This document shows positions 46,357 through 57,497 of a stretch of 64,000 bases of DNA, in pieces (position 1 is the first letter of the stretch; every line of letters begins with the position of its first letter). The notes under the pieces were generated by a model. That model was not told the origin of the DNA. It worked only from the letters and a program-made list of their open reading frames with translations, and did no database searches. The DNA is taken from positions 3,356,410 through 3,420,409 of the forward strand of contig NW_009799102.1 in the NCBI RefSeq assembly GCF_000213175.1. The letters run 5' to 3'. Position numbers and translations under genes: made by a program. Source of the DNA: Neurospora tetrasperma FGSC 2508. Its lineage: Eukaryota; Ascomycota; Sordariomycetes; Sordariales; Sordariaceae.

Positions 46357-48226
46357 TGTTGTTAGTACCAGGCACACCACGTTGTGATCAGCCCTTTCTG
46401 CCTCCCCTGCCTCCCTTCACCCCTGTCGGTACATTTGTAGGAGCTAGGTTCAAGTTGTTGTGTTGATGTTTCACTTGGTTGCCCTTCGGAACCACATTGG
46501 CGGGGCATCCGCATCTTTCCACCTTAACTGCACCTTTTATTCAATACCCCACGGCTTTTATTATTTTTTCTTTATTTTCATGTTCTTTTTGGCTTACCCT
46601 AACTTCGTTGAGCTGGCTGTCAAAACAACAACAAACACAAGAAAATGAAATCCAGGAGGCTAGGACACCACCACCACCTACCTACCTACCTACCTATCTC
46701 GGGACGCAATTTCTCTCTCCAATGCACACATTAAAAAGTATGCCTCCCAATTGGTGAATGGTCACGACACGCGCCCACTCAGATCTCTAAACATGTTTAG
46801 TTGGTTGTTGGAGGGAGCCATCTGACTGGTGACTGCAATGACTGTTTGGCATCTTTCTTCTCCTTTCCCCGCGCCCACACCACACCACACACACCACACG
46901 CATGATCCGTGACATTCGGGAGGGGGGGCGTTTGAGGAATGGCTGGGGATTATTTTCGACGGGAACCAATGGAAAAGCTGCTTGATGTTGTTTTCCTGGA
47001 GAGATGAAAGACTCGCTGCAAATGATAGGTAGATAGATAGGCGAGGAGAACAGGAACACTGACTCCCCGCCTCCGGTATTCTTTTTATCTTTCCACTGGC
47101 GGTGACTTACTAAACAAAAGAATGGGATGTTGTGATTTGAAAAGTATAGGTAAAAATGCAAGCGCCCGGCCAGCCAACGGGTGACGACTGAAATCCCCAA
47201 AGAGCGGGGATGATCAGAAAGGTAGAAATGCTTGACGCTGATAAACAAAGGCATGAAGCACATTCTATCACTTCCTCCATTTCCGTCTGTCGTCCTCGTC
47301 GGTCATCTTCTCCGGAGTCCTTTGATAAGGACGCATTTGCGCAAAACAAAAGAAAACTTTTATCGATGCAGACTTGGAGTACATATCACTTTTTATCATC
47401 GGCGTTGGGTGTGGGGGAGGGGGATGGTCGCTTGACGACGATGATCCTGTCCCGAACGAGAATGGAGGGATGCAAGTCATATCGAGGCCCCCATCACGTG
47501 AAAGCGTATCATCCTCGTGCTGGATGCTGGTCGCGTGTGCAAGTGGTGAGACGCGGTTACGTGCGACCCGGTCAGTTTGGTGTAGGATATTTCGAAGACA
47601 GCCACTGGAATGCCGTCAGCACTTGACTTGACATCCTGGCCTGCCCCGTCAACCCCAATATAGTGTAATGACACCCATCATAAAGCATAGTCGCACACAA
47701 ACACCAGCAACGTCGCTCGAAACAGACTCCTCATCAGATTCATCGTCAATTCATCCTTCAGCTTCATTATGGTACATCCACATCTGTCTTGCGCCATTTC
47801 GGCGACGCCGCCTCTCCCTTCCTTCCTTCCTATAATTCTTTCTCTGTCGTTATCATGCAAGTTATGCCGGGGGTAACAAATAAAACAAGGTTAACCACCA
47901 TTTAGTCATCCGTTTCTCCGTAACCCCTTTGCGCTTGCCCAATTTTTAATGTACAATACAGACCAATGAAGCAAATCCATGCTATAGCGCAATATGAACT
48001 TTTTTGATCATGAGAACGCCCAAGATCCCAGAGCAAAAATGCATACGCTCACACAAATAGATGCCAGACGAGATCAAACCGAGAAAAAAAAAGACAGTTA
48101 AGCTCAAACAGGCCAGCCAGATTCAGCAGGCCAGCCAGATTCCGCAGGCCAACCGGATTTAGCAGACCAATCAGTTTCAACAGGCCAGCCAGACTCCATC
48201 GCGACAGGCTCGGGACGTCCAGACTC

Positions 48227-49854
48227 CTAGTGCTGCTCGTCACCACCCGCGCGAGGAGGGCGAGGGCCTCCACGACCACCACGAGGACCGCCACGGCCAC
48301 GGCCACGGCCACGTCCATCGCCACGTCCACGGTAGCCACCACGGCCGCGGTAGCCTTGCTGCTGAGGACCACGCTTGCCCTGGACGGACTGGAAGCCGTC
48401 ATCAGCACCAGTAGGGGCACCGGCAGTCTCGGGATGATCGTCAGCCCACGACTGGGTGTTGGAAGGCGCGGCAGGGGTAGCCTCAAGGCCCTTCTCGGTC
48501 TCAGCGGGATCGCGCTGGACCTCGACCCACTCCTGAGAGCCGGTCATGTCGGTAGAGGCAGCGGCCGAGCCAGAAGCATCCCAGCCGCTCTCGGCAGCAG
48601 GGTTGGCAGTGCTGTCGCCGGCATCGGTCTGGGCGGGGGCACCGCCAGTAGCAGGCTGCTCTTGGGTGTTTCCGTTGATCAGAGCAACAGCGGAGCCATC
48701 GTCGATTTCGGTGAGGCCAGCGTTGGCAACAGTAAGATCGGTCTGGGGTTCCTGCTTGGACTCGACAGTCTCGGTCTCAGCGGGCTTGGTCTCGGCGGGG
48801 GCCTCGGTCTCGGTCTCGGTGGCCTGGGCAACGGGCTCCTCAGCGGCGGGCTGGGAGAAGGGAGCCGCATAGGCGATAGCGACCTGCTTAACCTGGGCAA
48901 CTGCAAAAGGGAGTGAGGTTAGTATGTATAAAAGGCGGGCTACATGTGCTAGTGGAGGGGTGCTTACAGGTAGTCTTGAGCAGCTCACCAGTAGTGCTGC
49001 GAGTCTGCTCCTCAGCACCCTGGACGAGCTTCAGCATGTTCTTGACAGCATTCTCGTCGCCGGAGTAGATGTGGAGCAGGACACCTTCGAGAGCCATATT
49101 CTCGTCGGCAGTGCTGTCGGCATCCTCAGCGCGACGGGCCGCGGCAAGGCGGAGGAACTGAGAGAGGTGGAGCAAGCTGTCGTGGAGCTTCTTGTCGGCA
49201 TCGGCCTCGGCCTTCTTCTCGAGCTCAGCAATAAGGTCGGCCTTTTCCTGGGCAAACTTGTCGGCGAGAGCCTTCTCCTGCTCGACCAGGCGGATTTTGT
49301 GCTCAGCATCAAGCTTTCTGAGGAGAGCAAGCTGCTCGTCGAGCTGGAAGAGCTGGGCCTGCAGGGCAGGCTTCTTGAGGTATGCGGCCTTTTGGTCGGC
49401 ATTGATGATCTTGAGAGACACCAGGTCGTCAAGGGACTTGCTGCCGTGCTCAGCTACCAGGTGGTCGATCTTGGAAGCATTGGTCTAGATTGAGGAAAAT
49501 GATGTCAGTCTCTAGTGCAATGGCGTGGCATGTCAGTGTGAGTGTAGAAACCTACGATCTTCTTGGACACATTGCGAATAGCCCTATACAAGAGAGAAGA
49601 GACAAGTGTCAGCAGCCAGTAGAGCAAGTTGATGGGATGGAGGAGGGAACGGACTTTTGGATCTCGCGAATATGGGGGTTGGACGAGTCGCCCTCCTGAG
49701 ACGGCTCGTTGCCAGCAGCGAGAGAAGCGGGCTTGTCTGGGGTCGAAGAGGTAGCGAGGGCGGGGGACTCGGTGCCCTGCTTGGCCTTTTTCTTCTTGGC
49801 CGACTTGGACTCGGTCGCGACCGGAGGGTTCTGGACGGCGGCGGCAGTCATCAT
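48227..49854 (-). CDS. YAG7-like coiled-coil protein with RGG tail
   Basis: Four exons: 49655-49854, 49556-49583 (28 nt), 48968-49484 and 48227-48900; introns of 71, 71 and 67 nt. The product is 472 aa. The first donor is GTCCGT, weak but required by phase. Joins read REIQ-KAIRNVSKKI, KKI-TNASKIDHL and LLKTT-FAQVKQVA. The N-terminus has a lysine patch (KSAKKKKAK). Residues about 55-240 are helical and coiled-coil, with LRLAAARRAED and GVLLHIYSGDENAVKNMLKL, the conserved core of a fungal family I associate with the YAG7 dimerisation domain. The acidic, Glu/Thr-rich middle is disordered. The last 45 residues are RGRGG repeats, suggesting RNA or ribosome contact. The molecular role is not established to my knowledge. 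Confidence 0.82.
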
Positions 49855-50930
49855 GTGTAGTGTTGTTGTGGATGGGATCGTTTGTCAACGAAGCTTATGG
49901 TGGTTACGCGGTGGGAAATTCAGTTGCTTGGGGACAAGGCTCCAACGGTATGTCGGGCTACCTATGATGCTCCTTTGCGGGGTTGCGTTTCTTGACTGCT
50001 GATGCGAAGAGGGGTGGCTGGCAGCGGTGTTGATTATGGAGAGGCAGAGAAAGGAGGATAGCGGTAGAAGAGCTTGTTGAGTTGTTTGCGAAAGAAGGTG
50101 TGGTGGTGGGTTTGTTTTGTTGTTTGGGCGGAAGGAAGGGTGGGAGTGGGTGGGCGGGACGGGAAGGCGGCGGGCGGGCGGCGGGACAGCTCAGCTGCTG
50201 ACGTTCGACATTTTTGGAGCTCTCTCTCGTCCGCGGGCAGCCAGGAGAAGGACGGGAGTGGAGACAGCGATTCCCGCCCAGGGCACGGCAGGCGGGCACC
50301 ACCTAAGTACCTAAGAGCCGGGCAGTTGCTGATGCCTTTTTGGCGGGCGGTCGACGGCTGGGCGGAGGAGTCCACAACGGGCCTCCTGAAGCTACCTCTA
50401 GGTACCTACAGGCAGCTGAGGCTACCATCGGGTTCCGTCTGGGGTTGGCCGCAGCTCGGCGGCTTCCCGTCGACTGGAGCCCACAGAGCCCGACGAGGGA
50501 CAGGCACAGAAGCCTGGAGAAAGACCAAGAATCTCAGCTCCATCACAACTGTACGAGGGGAACCGCGGTCCATGCAGTTAGTTACCTCTACTTGGTGCTC
50601 AGCTTAGCAGATACAAGTACTGTATTTCACCGAATTTCAACATATATACTATGGTAGAATTCTTGGACATGATCATGAATTTTGATTTTACCATTATGAT
50701 GGATGTCGAGATGTCTTCCCCCGCACTCCATTCAACTTGTCATGTACGAGCCGACTGTTGTCACCACATCCACGAATGAGGACGTGTACAAGTCCATGTA
50801 TGCACTCATACCCTATTGAAAACTGATAGGTCGTCGAAACCATTCTCCCGTTTGCTTCACCTCCAACGGGATCCCTTTGACGGTGGGGGTAACCAGCCCG
50901 TGTGTTGTCCAGGTGCAGCGTCGAAATTCC
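49855..50930. other. Intergenic: YAG7-like promoter and CENP-W 3' region
   Basis: G-rich on the plus strand at 50100-50180, reflecting a C-rich leader of the minus-strand gene. One palindrome copy is at 50393-50404. Open frames here are low complexity and not believed. Confidence 0.5.
50393..50404. repeat. TACCT-N2-AGGTA palindrome, copy 7
   Basis: The spacer is CT. Intergenic. Confidence 0.7.
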
Positions 50931-51362
50931 TCAACCCTTGAACTTGGCAAGAGTGTCCTATTGCAGCAAAATGTCAACAAAAGGGGGTCGAAAAAAGGGG
51001 GCGTGGTTGTGGGGAAGAAGAAAACTGACCGCAGTGACTTTCTTGACACTCCGACCTGTGATGCCCCGTTCACCCCCTTGCTTGGCTTCGATGGTAGCCT
51101 CTTTCATGAGGCTGTCAGAGTGTTAGCGTAATACCGTTTCAGAAAGAAGGTGTAAGAAAGTGGTTCCTACGTTTGCATGAACAAAACATAATCGAGATAG
51201 ATCTGCGACAAACACGATGTTAGTGCGACGCGTTGGATTTTGGGAATAGTGGCATGTATTTTTGCTTACCATGACATCGACATTTTTGCTAACATTGCAG
51301 TTAGCGTGGGCCTTGACAATCTTCTTGACCGTCGCCCGCGGGTATGCTTTTTGACCGGGCAT
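50931..51362 (-). CDS. CENP-W-like histone-fold protein
   Basis: Very small four-exon gene: 51270-51362, 51171-51202, 51030-51111 and 50931-50957, with introns of 67, 59 and 72 nt; the product is 77 aa. The joins give YPRATVKKIVKAHANCNVSK, then DVM-IYLDYVLFMQT-LMKEATIEAK, GERGITGRSVKKVTA and DTLAKFKG. This is a single histone fold matching the CENP-W / CBF-NF-Y-type proteins, which pair with CENP-T in the constitutive kinetochore complex. The last intron has a GTCAGT donor and a TTGCTGCAATAG end, and is fixed by the conserved C-terminus. The frame is open upstream of the ATG at 51362, but conservation begins at this Met. The gene is head-to-head with prefoldin 4. Confidence 0.87.
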
Positions 51363-51765
51363 ATTTCCGCCCAACTTCTTGCAGATGATTTGGATGTCGC
51401 GACAAGACCTAGGATGTCCCCGATACCATGTCCTTCGCTGCTGTGAATAGGCCAAACGTGCCCGTAGGTGATGTTGATGGTCGCTATCAGATGTGTTGTT
51501 TTGATGTTTTGGCATTGCGCAGAGGACTTAGCACTAACACAGCAATTCTGACCAATCGGGTAGCAGAGCCTTAGCCCCACCATGAGGTACCTGGGTACCC
51601 CCCTTGGCGTCGATGAACAGCTCGCTGTGCCCCTGATGGATTCCCGGTGGGGTCAGACGGAGCTTCGACGTCGCTTCGGTCGCTCCCTCGTCAGAGGTCG
51701 TCACCACCCAACGACTCTATCTACCGTACCGCTATCAAACATCACCAACCAACCCCACCGGCACA
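51363..51765. promoter_or_regulatory. Bidirectional promoter, CENP-W / prefoldin 4
   Basis: 403 bases between the two ATGs. No TATA box is seen. The right end is a CCAACC-rich leader. Confidence 0.55.
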
Positions 51766-52296
51766 ATGAACCGTCGCATGGTAAGTCCTTGGTCCATTAA
51801 GTCTGCTCTCTCGCGCTCGTCGCTAACCACCCCCTCAAACAGTTGAGTAAAGAGGACGAGGAGGCGGCCGGCGACGAGATCGAGGTCCGTCGCGAGGACC
51901 AGGACAAGATCAACAGGTTCAGCCGATTGCACCAGCGCGAACTCGCCCTCGAAGAGGAGCTCAAGAACAAAAACAAGGAGAAGGAGGAACTCGACGACTT
52001 GGAAACCGAGCTCGAGCTTGTCGAGGACGAGGACGAGCTTGTCCAGTAAGTTGCAACAGCCAGCACGACACCTAGCCAGGCACATGCTGAGACCCGACAA
52101 CAGGTACAAGATCGGCGATTCCTTCTTCCACATTCCCCTCGAACAAGCCAAGGAGATGCTTGGCATCGCGGCCGCAAAACTCATCAAGGAGATCGAAGCC
52201 CTCGATGACAAGCTTGAAACCATCCGCAAAGAGATGACTGGGCTCAAGGTGGAATTGTACGCAAGATTTGGAAAGACAATCAACCTCGAGACATGA
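51766..52296 (+). CDS. gim3: Prefoldin subunit 4
   Basis: Beta-type subunit of the cytosolic prefoldin hexamer, which hands nascent actin and tubulin to the CCT chaperonin. Three exons: 51766-51780 (15 nt, MNRRM), 51843-52045 and 52104-52296, with introns of 62 and 58 nt. The product is 136 aa, normal for the family. Two long coiled-coil helices flank the short beta hairpins. The first runs through VRREDQDKINRFSRLHQREL to the acidic ELVEDEDEL; the central part is YKIGDSFFHIPLEQAKEML; the second helix is IKEIEALDDKLETIRKEMTG. The spliced product joins RRM-LSKEDEEAAG and DELVQ-YKIGDSFF without frame conflict. Confidence 0.93.
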
Positions 52297-54033
52297 GATC
52301 ATGCCCGCAAACCATTTTGCCGCCTTACATCACTTCCGAGGAGTGTGAATAATGCTTCCGTGTACAACACTGGCAACAGTTCCATCGACCAGGGCTGAGC
52401 AGTCGCTACCAACTTATACCACGTCAACAACATGATCAAACTCTTGGGCAAATTACTGGATATAACGTGGACGTTATGTCACTCAAAGTTCCTCAGGTAG
52501 AGGCCAGACTCTTTTTGCGGTGCCGGCAGGTCAAATGCCCAATGAAGCATGTTTGCAGCTCGCAGCGCCTGTACTGCAAGCCGCTCGCTGCCGGGCCTCG
52601 GCCCTATCACCCTATTCCACTGTCAACGGCTGGCTGTCAGTGGAAATCAGAAACACTCTGTAAGTCTTTCCAAATCAATACAGCAACTCGGTCCCGGCGC
52701 CCGTACCCTACTGACTGAAGCAGGTAATATAGCTGATGTCAACTTGGGGCCTCATAGACTTCTTATCTTGGCGATCCGTGCCGGAATATGCACTTGCTAA
52801 TACTTATAGGATTGGTGACGCGAGACTCGCATGTCCCATGCGCTGAGATGTGCTTCAAGCAGGAACGGACTTGACGCCTTGCCGTTGCTTCAGCGGTTGA
52901 ATATGTGCCAATCACCCGATCCTCGTCCTACCACCTTGCTCACACTCTATCGAACGAAATTGTTGTCGCGGATGGCTTGCCTTAGTCCAGGACACGACCT
53001 CAGAATCGCCAGTCTCTAACTTGCGTTCACTGGCATGGCCAGCCCATGGAATGCTGACCACTGTTCCCGTTGATCAGTACAGCTCGAGCCAAGAATCTGC
53101 CGATTTTCGAATGAATGCTTTCTTGATGTCCATGACAGAGTTTCCTGAAGTCAATCTGGAAAAACGGCCTGAGGCTGCAGACCGTGGCGAACAGATATAT
53201 ATATAGATATTGGCCCTCGACGTTCAAGTGACGATACCCCGAATCCAACCAGTTGGAAACAACCACACCCACGGTTATGCTTCATCTCCGCAGGCCCCAT
53301 CGAGCTCCATGTGCTGACCGAGTCGACTCCGTCACCCTTCCCCGTCTGTCGACAATCCCTCGGCCGTTGGGATAAATCGGGGATTGTACATCACGAACGT
53401 CATGTCCACGTCGAGACCATCCCGTTTTGTTGTCCCTGAAGACCTTATCCTTTTCACATGCCCAGCTCAATTCCTCTTGCGCCACAGGCTACCACCATGC
53501 TGGTAACGTCAGCAACCCCTCTATCCTTGGCCATCTAGCTGGGACACTTGTCCTCCAACGAGTAAATCACTGAAGCTTGATCGGGGGACTTTCATCGTTT
53601 CGAGGTGAGCGTGCTTTGCTCAACGAAATATCACTTGGCCGGATGGAATAATGATGTGACTGACTTGTGGCTTGTTAGTTTACTGACTGTTACCCTGCAC
53701 ATCCTCGGATATCATCACTTCCATCATCAAATCCCCTTCCCGTCATGCATACACTATGTCTGTTCAAGCATGCATGACAAATTTTTTCTTCATTACTGGT
53801 TATCGTGGGCGAGACACATGCTTCAATTCTTCCAATGTGATTCTGTTGCAATGGTATCCAAACAAGATGATAGCTCTATATCACCTCTTTTTCTCCATCG
53901 CTCGCCCGCTGTCAAGTTTTGGAAATGACCATTTTTGTGTTCGTCTTGATTATTGTGGAACGACCTGACCTTCAAAGAACCATCGACCTCTCCGCTCCAT
54001 TGAGTGGTCTGATGACCTCCATACTTTCGCACC
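52297..54033. other. Intergenic, no gene seen
   Basis: 3' region of prefoldin 4 and promoter of the transporter. Open frames are short and lack family resemblance. Confidence 0.5.
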
Positions 54034-56812
54034 ATGTCACACAATCTCCAAGAGAGCCCCGGTGATGATGATCGTCGGCAATCCCAACCCACCGAAGCAG
54101 AACAGGGTAGTTCGAGATATGAAGACCGAGTTGATTCTGGTTTCGTGCAACAGCCTGAAAACACGGATGGCACACTACAGTCCAGCAAAGACAAGGAATC
54201 CCTCCGTAACAAGAAGTCTACGGAGCCGAGGAAGTTCTATCTCGTAACCCACAACTCGGGAGACGACGAGAGGCACCGTGGGAGCGAGTCTTCATACTCG
54301 TATAAGTCAGTGAATCTTGAACAACCCTTTCGCTTCGGCGAGTTCAATCCACTCGTCGGAGAGTCTTTACCTTCTCTGTCGATACGGGACAGTACTAGTG
54401 GTGAGCGCACATATGCTTCTCCAAGTTACATGAGCGCTTCTGCTAACCGTTCCAACAGCTCCCAGAGCCAGCTTTCCAGACCCGGCAACCATCCCCATCA
54501 GCGGACATGCCAGTTCTTCATCCTCGTTCCACGAAAAGCCAACCACTGTTGAGCCACGGGGAATTCCCTCCCAACTCCTGCCCCGAGCCAGCAGCATAAC
54601 CAGCTTCGGCTTCATCGACGACGGTGAAGACACCATCATCTCCTGGGAAGAAAATGACCCAGAAAACCCGTACAACTGGTCCTCCGGCAGGAAAGCCGCC
54701 ATCTTGCTGACGGCCGTCATGTTGATCCTCAACTCGTCCATGGGCAGCGCCCTGCCCAGCAACGCCATCCCCTTTATTGTGGAGGAGTGGAAGATCGAGT
54801 CGGAGCAGGAGACGGTCCTGCCCATTTCCATCTACCTGATCGGTGAGGCCTTGCAGTATTTTAGTTATTTCTCGCAAAGACTGACGGATTTAGGCTATGT
54901 GATGGGTCCGATCTTGTGGGCGCCGCTAAGCGAGCAGTATGGGCGCAGGAGACTGAGTATCGGGACGTTTGCCATGTTTACTTTGTTTACGTTGGCGTGT
55001 GCATTGGCTCCTCATTGGATTTCCTTTATCATTTTCAGACTGTTTTCGGGCATCTTTGCTAGTGCGCCTATTGCGCTGGTGCCGGGGATTATTGCGGATA
55101 TTTACAATGAACCGAGGCAGCGTGGGAGAAGCATGGGGATTTTTATGGCTGTCAGTTTCCCTTGCCCCTTTCCCATCCACACAACCACTGACCACCCCCT
55201 TCCCTCACAGACTACAGTCTTCGGCCCTCTCATCGCCCCCATCATCTCCGGCTACGCCGCCACCACCATCGGCTGGCGCTGGGCCTTCTGGATCGGCCTC
55301 ATGTACGCCGGCCTGACCCTCCTCCCTCTCTTCTTTTTGTTGCCCGAAACCTACGGCCCCATCCTCCTCCTCCGTCGCGCCCAGCACCTCCGGCTCACCA
55401 ACCCCAACGCCCACGTCATCGCCCCCCGCGAACTCGAAGACACCCAACACTCCCTGTCCGAACTCACCACCATCGTCCTGACCCGGCCCATCCGCATGAT
55501 CCTCATGGAACCCATCGTCTCCACCAGCTGCGCTTACATCTCCCTCTGCTACGCCATCTTCTACATGACCTTTGAAGCATACCCCTTCATCTTCATCGAC
55601 CTGTACGGCCTCACCCCGGGCCAATGCGGGCTCACGTACCTCGCCATGGGCGTCGGCTGCTTGATTGCCTTGCCCATCTTCATGGCATGGGACTCCATCC
55701 TCACCCGCGCCCGGCACCGCAACGCAGCCTGGACTCGCCAGGAAGAATACCGTCGCTTGCCACTCGCTTGCCTCGGTGGCCCCATGTTCGTCGTCAGTCT
55801 CTTCTGGCTGGGCTTCACCTCCCGTTCCCCCTCCATCATCCCGTTCTGGATCCCCATGCTAAGCGGGATCCCCTTCGGCATGGGCTTCATGTGCGTTTTT
55901 CAAGCGCTGTTGAACTACCTAACAGACGCGTACGAGATCTTCGCTGCGTCAGCGAATGCAGCGGCTTCGTGCTCGCGGTCGTTGTTAGCGACGCTTTTAC
56001 CGCTGGCGACGGCGCCCATGTTCCATCGCTTGGGGATTGCGGGCGCGTGTTCGTTGTTGGGTGGATTGAGTCTGTTGATGACGATGATGCCGTTTATTTT
56101 TCTGTGGCAGGGGGAGAAGATTAGAAGGAATTCCAAGTTTTGTTTGTTGTTGAGGGAACGGAGGGAGGAGATGGAGAGGAAGATTGAGGAGCAGAAGAGA
56201 AGGAGGACGGGGATCATGACAATGAGGATGAGTGGTGTGTCGGCTGCTGCTGCTGGCTTAAGATTCTCGGCTTATGGAGAGGGTTTGGCGAGGACGGAGA
56301 CGAGGGGGGAGGCGGGGAGGGTGCTGGGAGGAGGAGGAGCTATGGGGGACATTACGGAGGAGGAGCAGCAAGGGACAAAGAAGGATGTGGAAAAGGGGGA
56401 GATGGACAAGGGGAAGGAGATGGAGATGGAGATGGAGATGGAAGGGAGGAAGAGTTCTTCAAGTGGCAGCAACTACTCAAGCCACAGTGAACGGGGGGGT
56501 ATTCAGGCCCATGGGATTTTACATGCGGATGATGGTGGGAGGAGGACTGGCAATGTGGTGAATCATGCTTTTGAGCGCCCGGATTACGGAGGAGCTGATG
56601 AGGTGGGCGAGTCCTCATTCAGTCACGACCATGATCCTCCGCCTGGTTCAGGTTCAAGAAGTGGTGGCTCGTCAGCTACCGTGGCGATTAGTCCTCCGCC
56701 GCCTCGGATCACTGGTACACCTCATGATGATGATGGAGGGGGGAAGTTGAATGGAGATGGGCTTGTTGGTGGAGGTCGGGAGGGAAACGAAGGAAGAAGG
56801 ATGAATGAATAA
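54034..56812 (+). CDS. MFS drug:proton antiporter (DHA1-type) with long cytosolic tails
   Basis: Four exons: 54034-54400, 54459-54842, 54894-55150 and 55211-56812, with introns of 58, 51 and 60 nt. The product is 869 aa. The N-tail (about 1-185) is Ser/Glu-rich; then comes the fungal signature WEENDPENPYNWSSGRK and twelve hydrophobic segments, with GYVMGPILWAPLSEQYGRRR (motif A region), RGRSMGIFMA and FGPLIAPIISGYAATTIGWR. The last membrane segment ends near residue 640 at MTMMPFIFLWQGEKIRR. A 230-residue C-tail of basic/acidic and Gly-Ser-rich sequence follows. Family members of this kind export toxic compounds or take up polyamines; the substrate cannot be read from sequence. The tails make it unusually long against about 500-600 aa for typical members. 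Confidence 0.87.
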
Positions 56813-57497
56813 TAGGATTCGCAGATGTTATGGTACAATAACTAAGAAAGATAGATACCAACCAAGGAAAGAAATTAAATAAAAAGAAATAGAAAAAAGG
56901 TGTTTAGCACCGGTTAGTAGTGTTCGAACGCGCACCACCTACCTAGAGGTATTCGTTCTACTTCCGCGAAGGAAGATACTACGACAACTTGAGTGATTTA
57001 ATTGTAGGTAGAGAGGAAACAACGAGCATCATGGCGAGAAAAATGCGGGTGTTTGGTAACTTACACTTGATGGACAAATGTCACTGGTGTTCAATATGGA
57101 ATGAAAGAAATCCTTGATGTACCTCTAGAGGATGACCTTTCGGCTGATAATCGCTCAAATACTACCTCTTGTTTTACTAACACAGCTGCTGTAAGTCGTT
57201 ACATCCGAGAAAGCTTGTCATTACTTGTTTCCCATACCACAAGTAATGGCCAGTAACGCAAAGACAATGAAGCCCAGTTCCGCCTGGTTATAATCACACT
57301 CTTTCGGCGTGGTCATCAGGCCTTTCAACTTATGCAGAACCACCAAACACTAGAAATGCACGTTGAATCTCTGCTCCGCACAATAGCTAACACTTGAGAA
57401 TCCATCATGTGATGAAGCTAAGAAGGCACGAAACAACAAAAATAAAGATATGCTTGCTCATTGAAAACCAGTGATGGTACACTTCTTCCCCTTTTCC
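56813..57497. other. Convergent 3' spacer
   Basis: Holds a palindrome copy at 56940-56951 and AT-rich sequence with AATAAAAAG near 56878-56886, a possible polyadenylation signal. No gene is seen. Confidence 0.5.
56940..56951. repeat. TACCT-N2-AGGTA palindrome, copy 8
   Basis: The spacer is AG. It lies just beyond the transporter 3' end. Confidence 0.7.

Larger units (their letters stand above)
45697..48226. other. Intergenic stretch of about 2.5 kb
   Basis: Promoter of the Cys/His-repeat gene at the left; 3' untranslated region of the YAG7-like gene at the right. It contains two palindrome copies, a (GTCAA)5 run, a CCTA-type repeat near 46677-46696 and short open frames without family resemblance. 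Confidence 0.5.
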
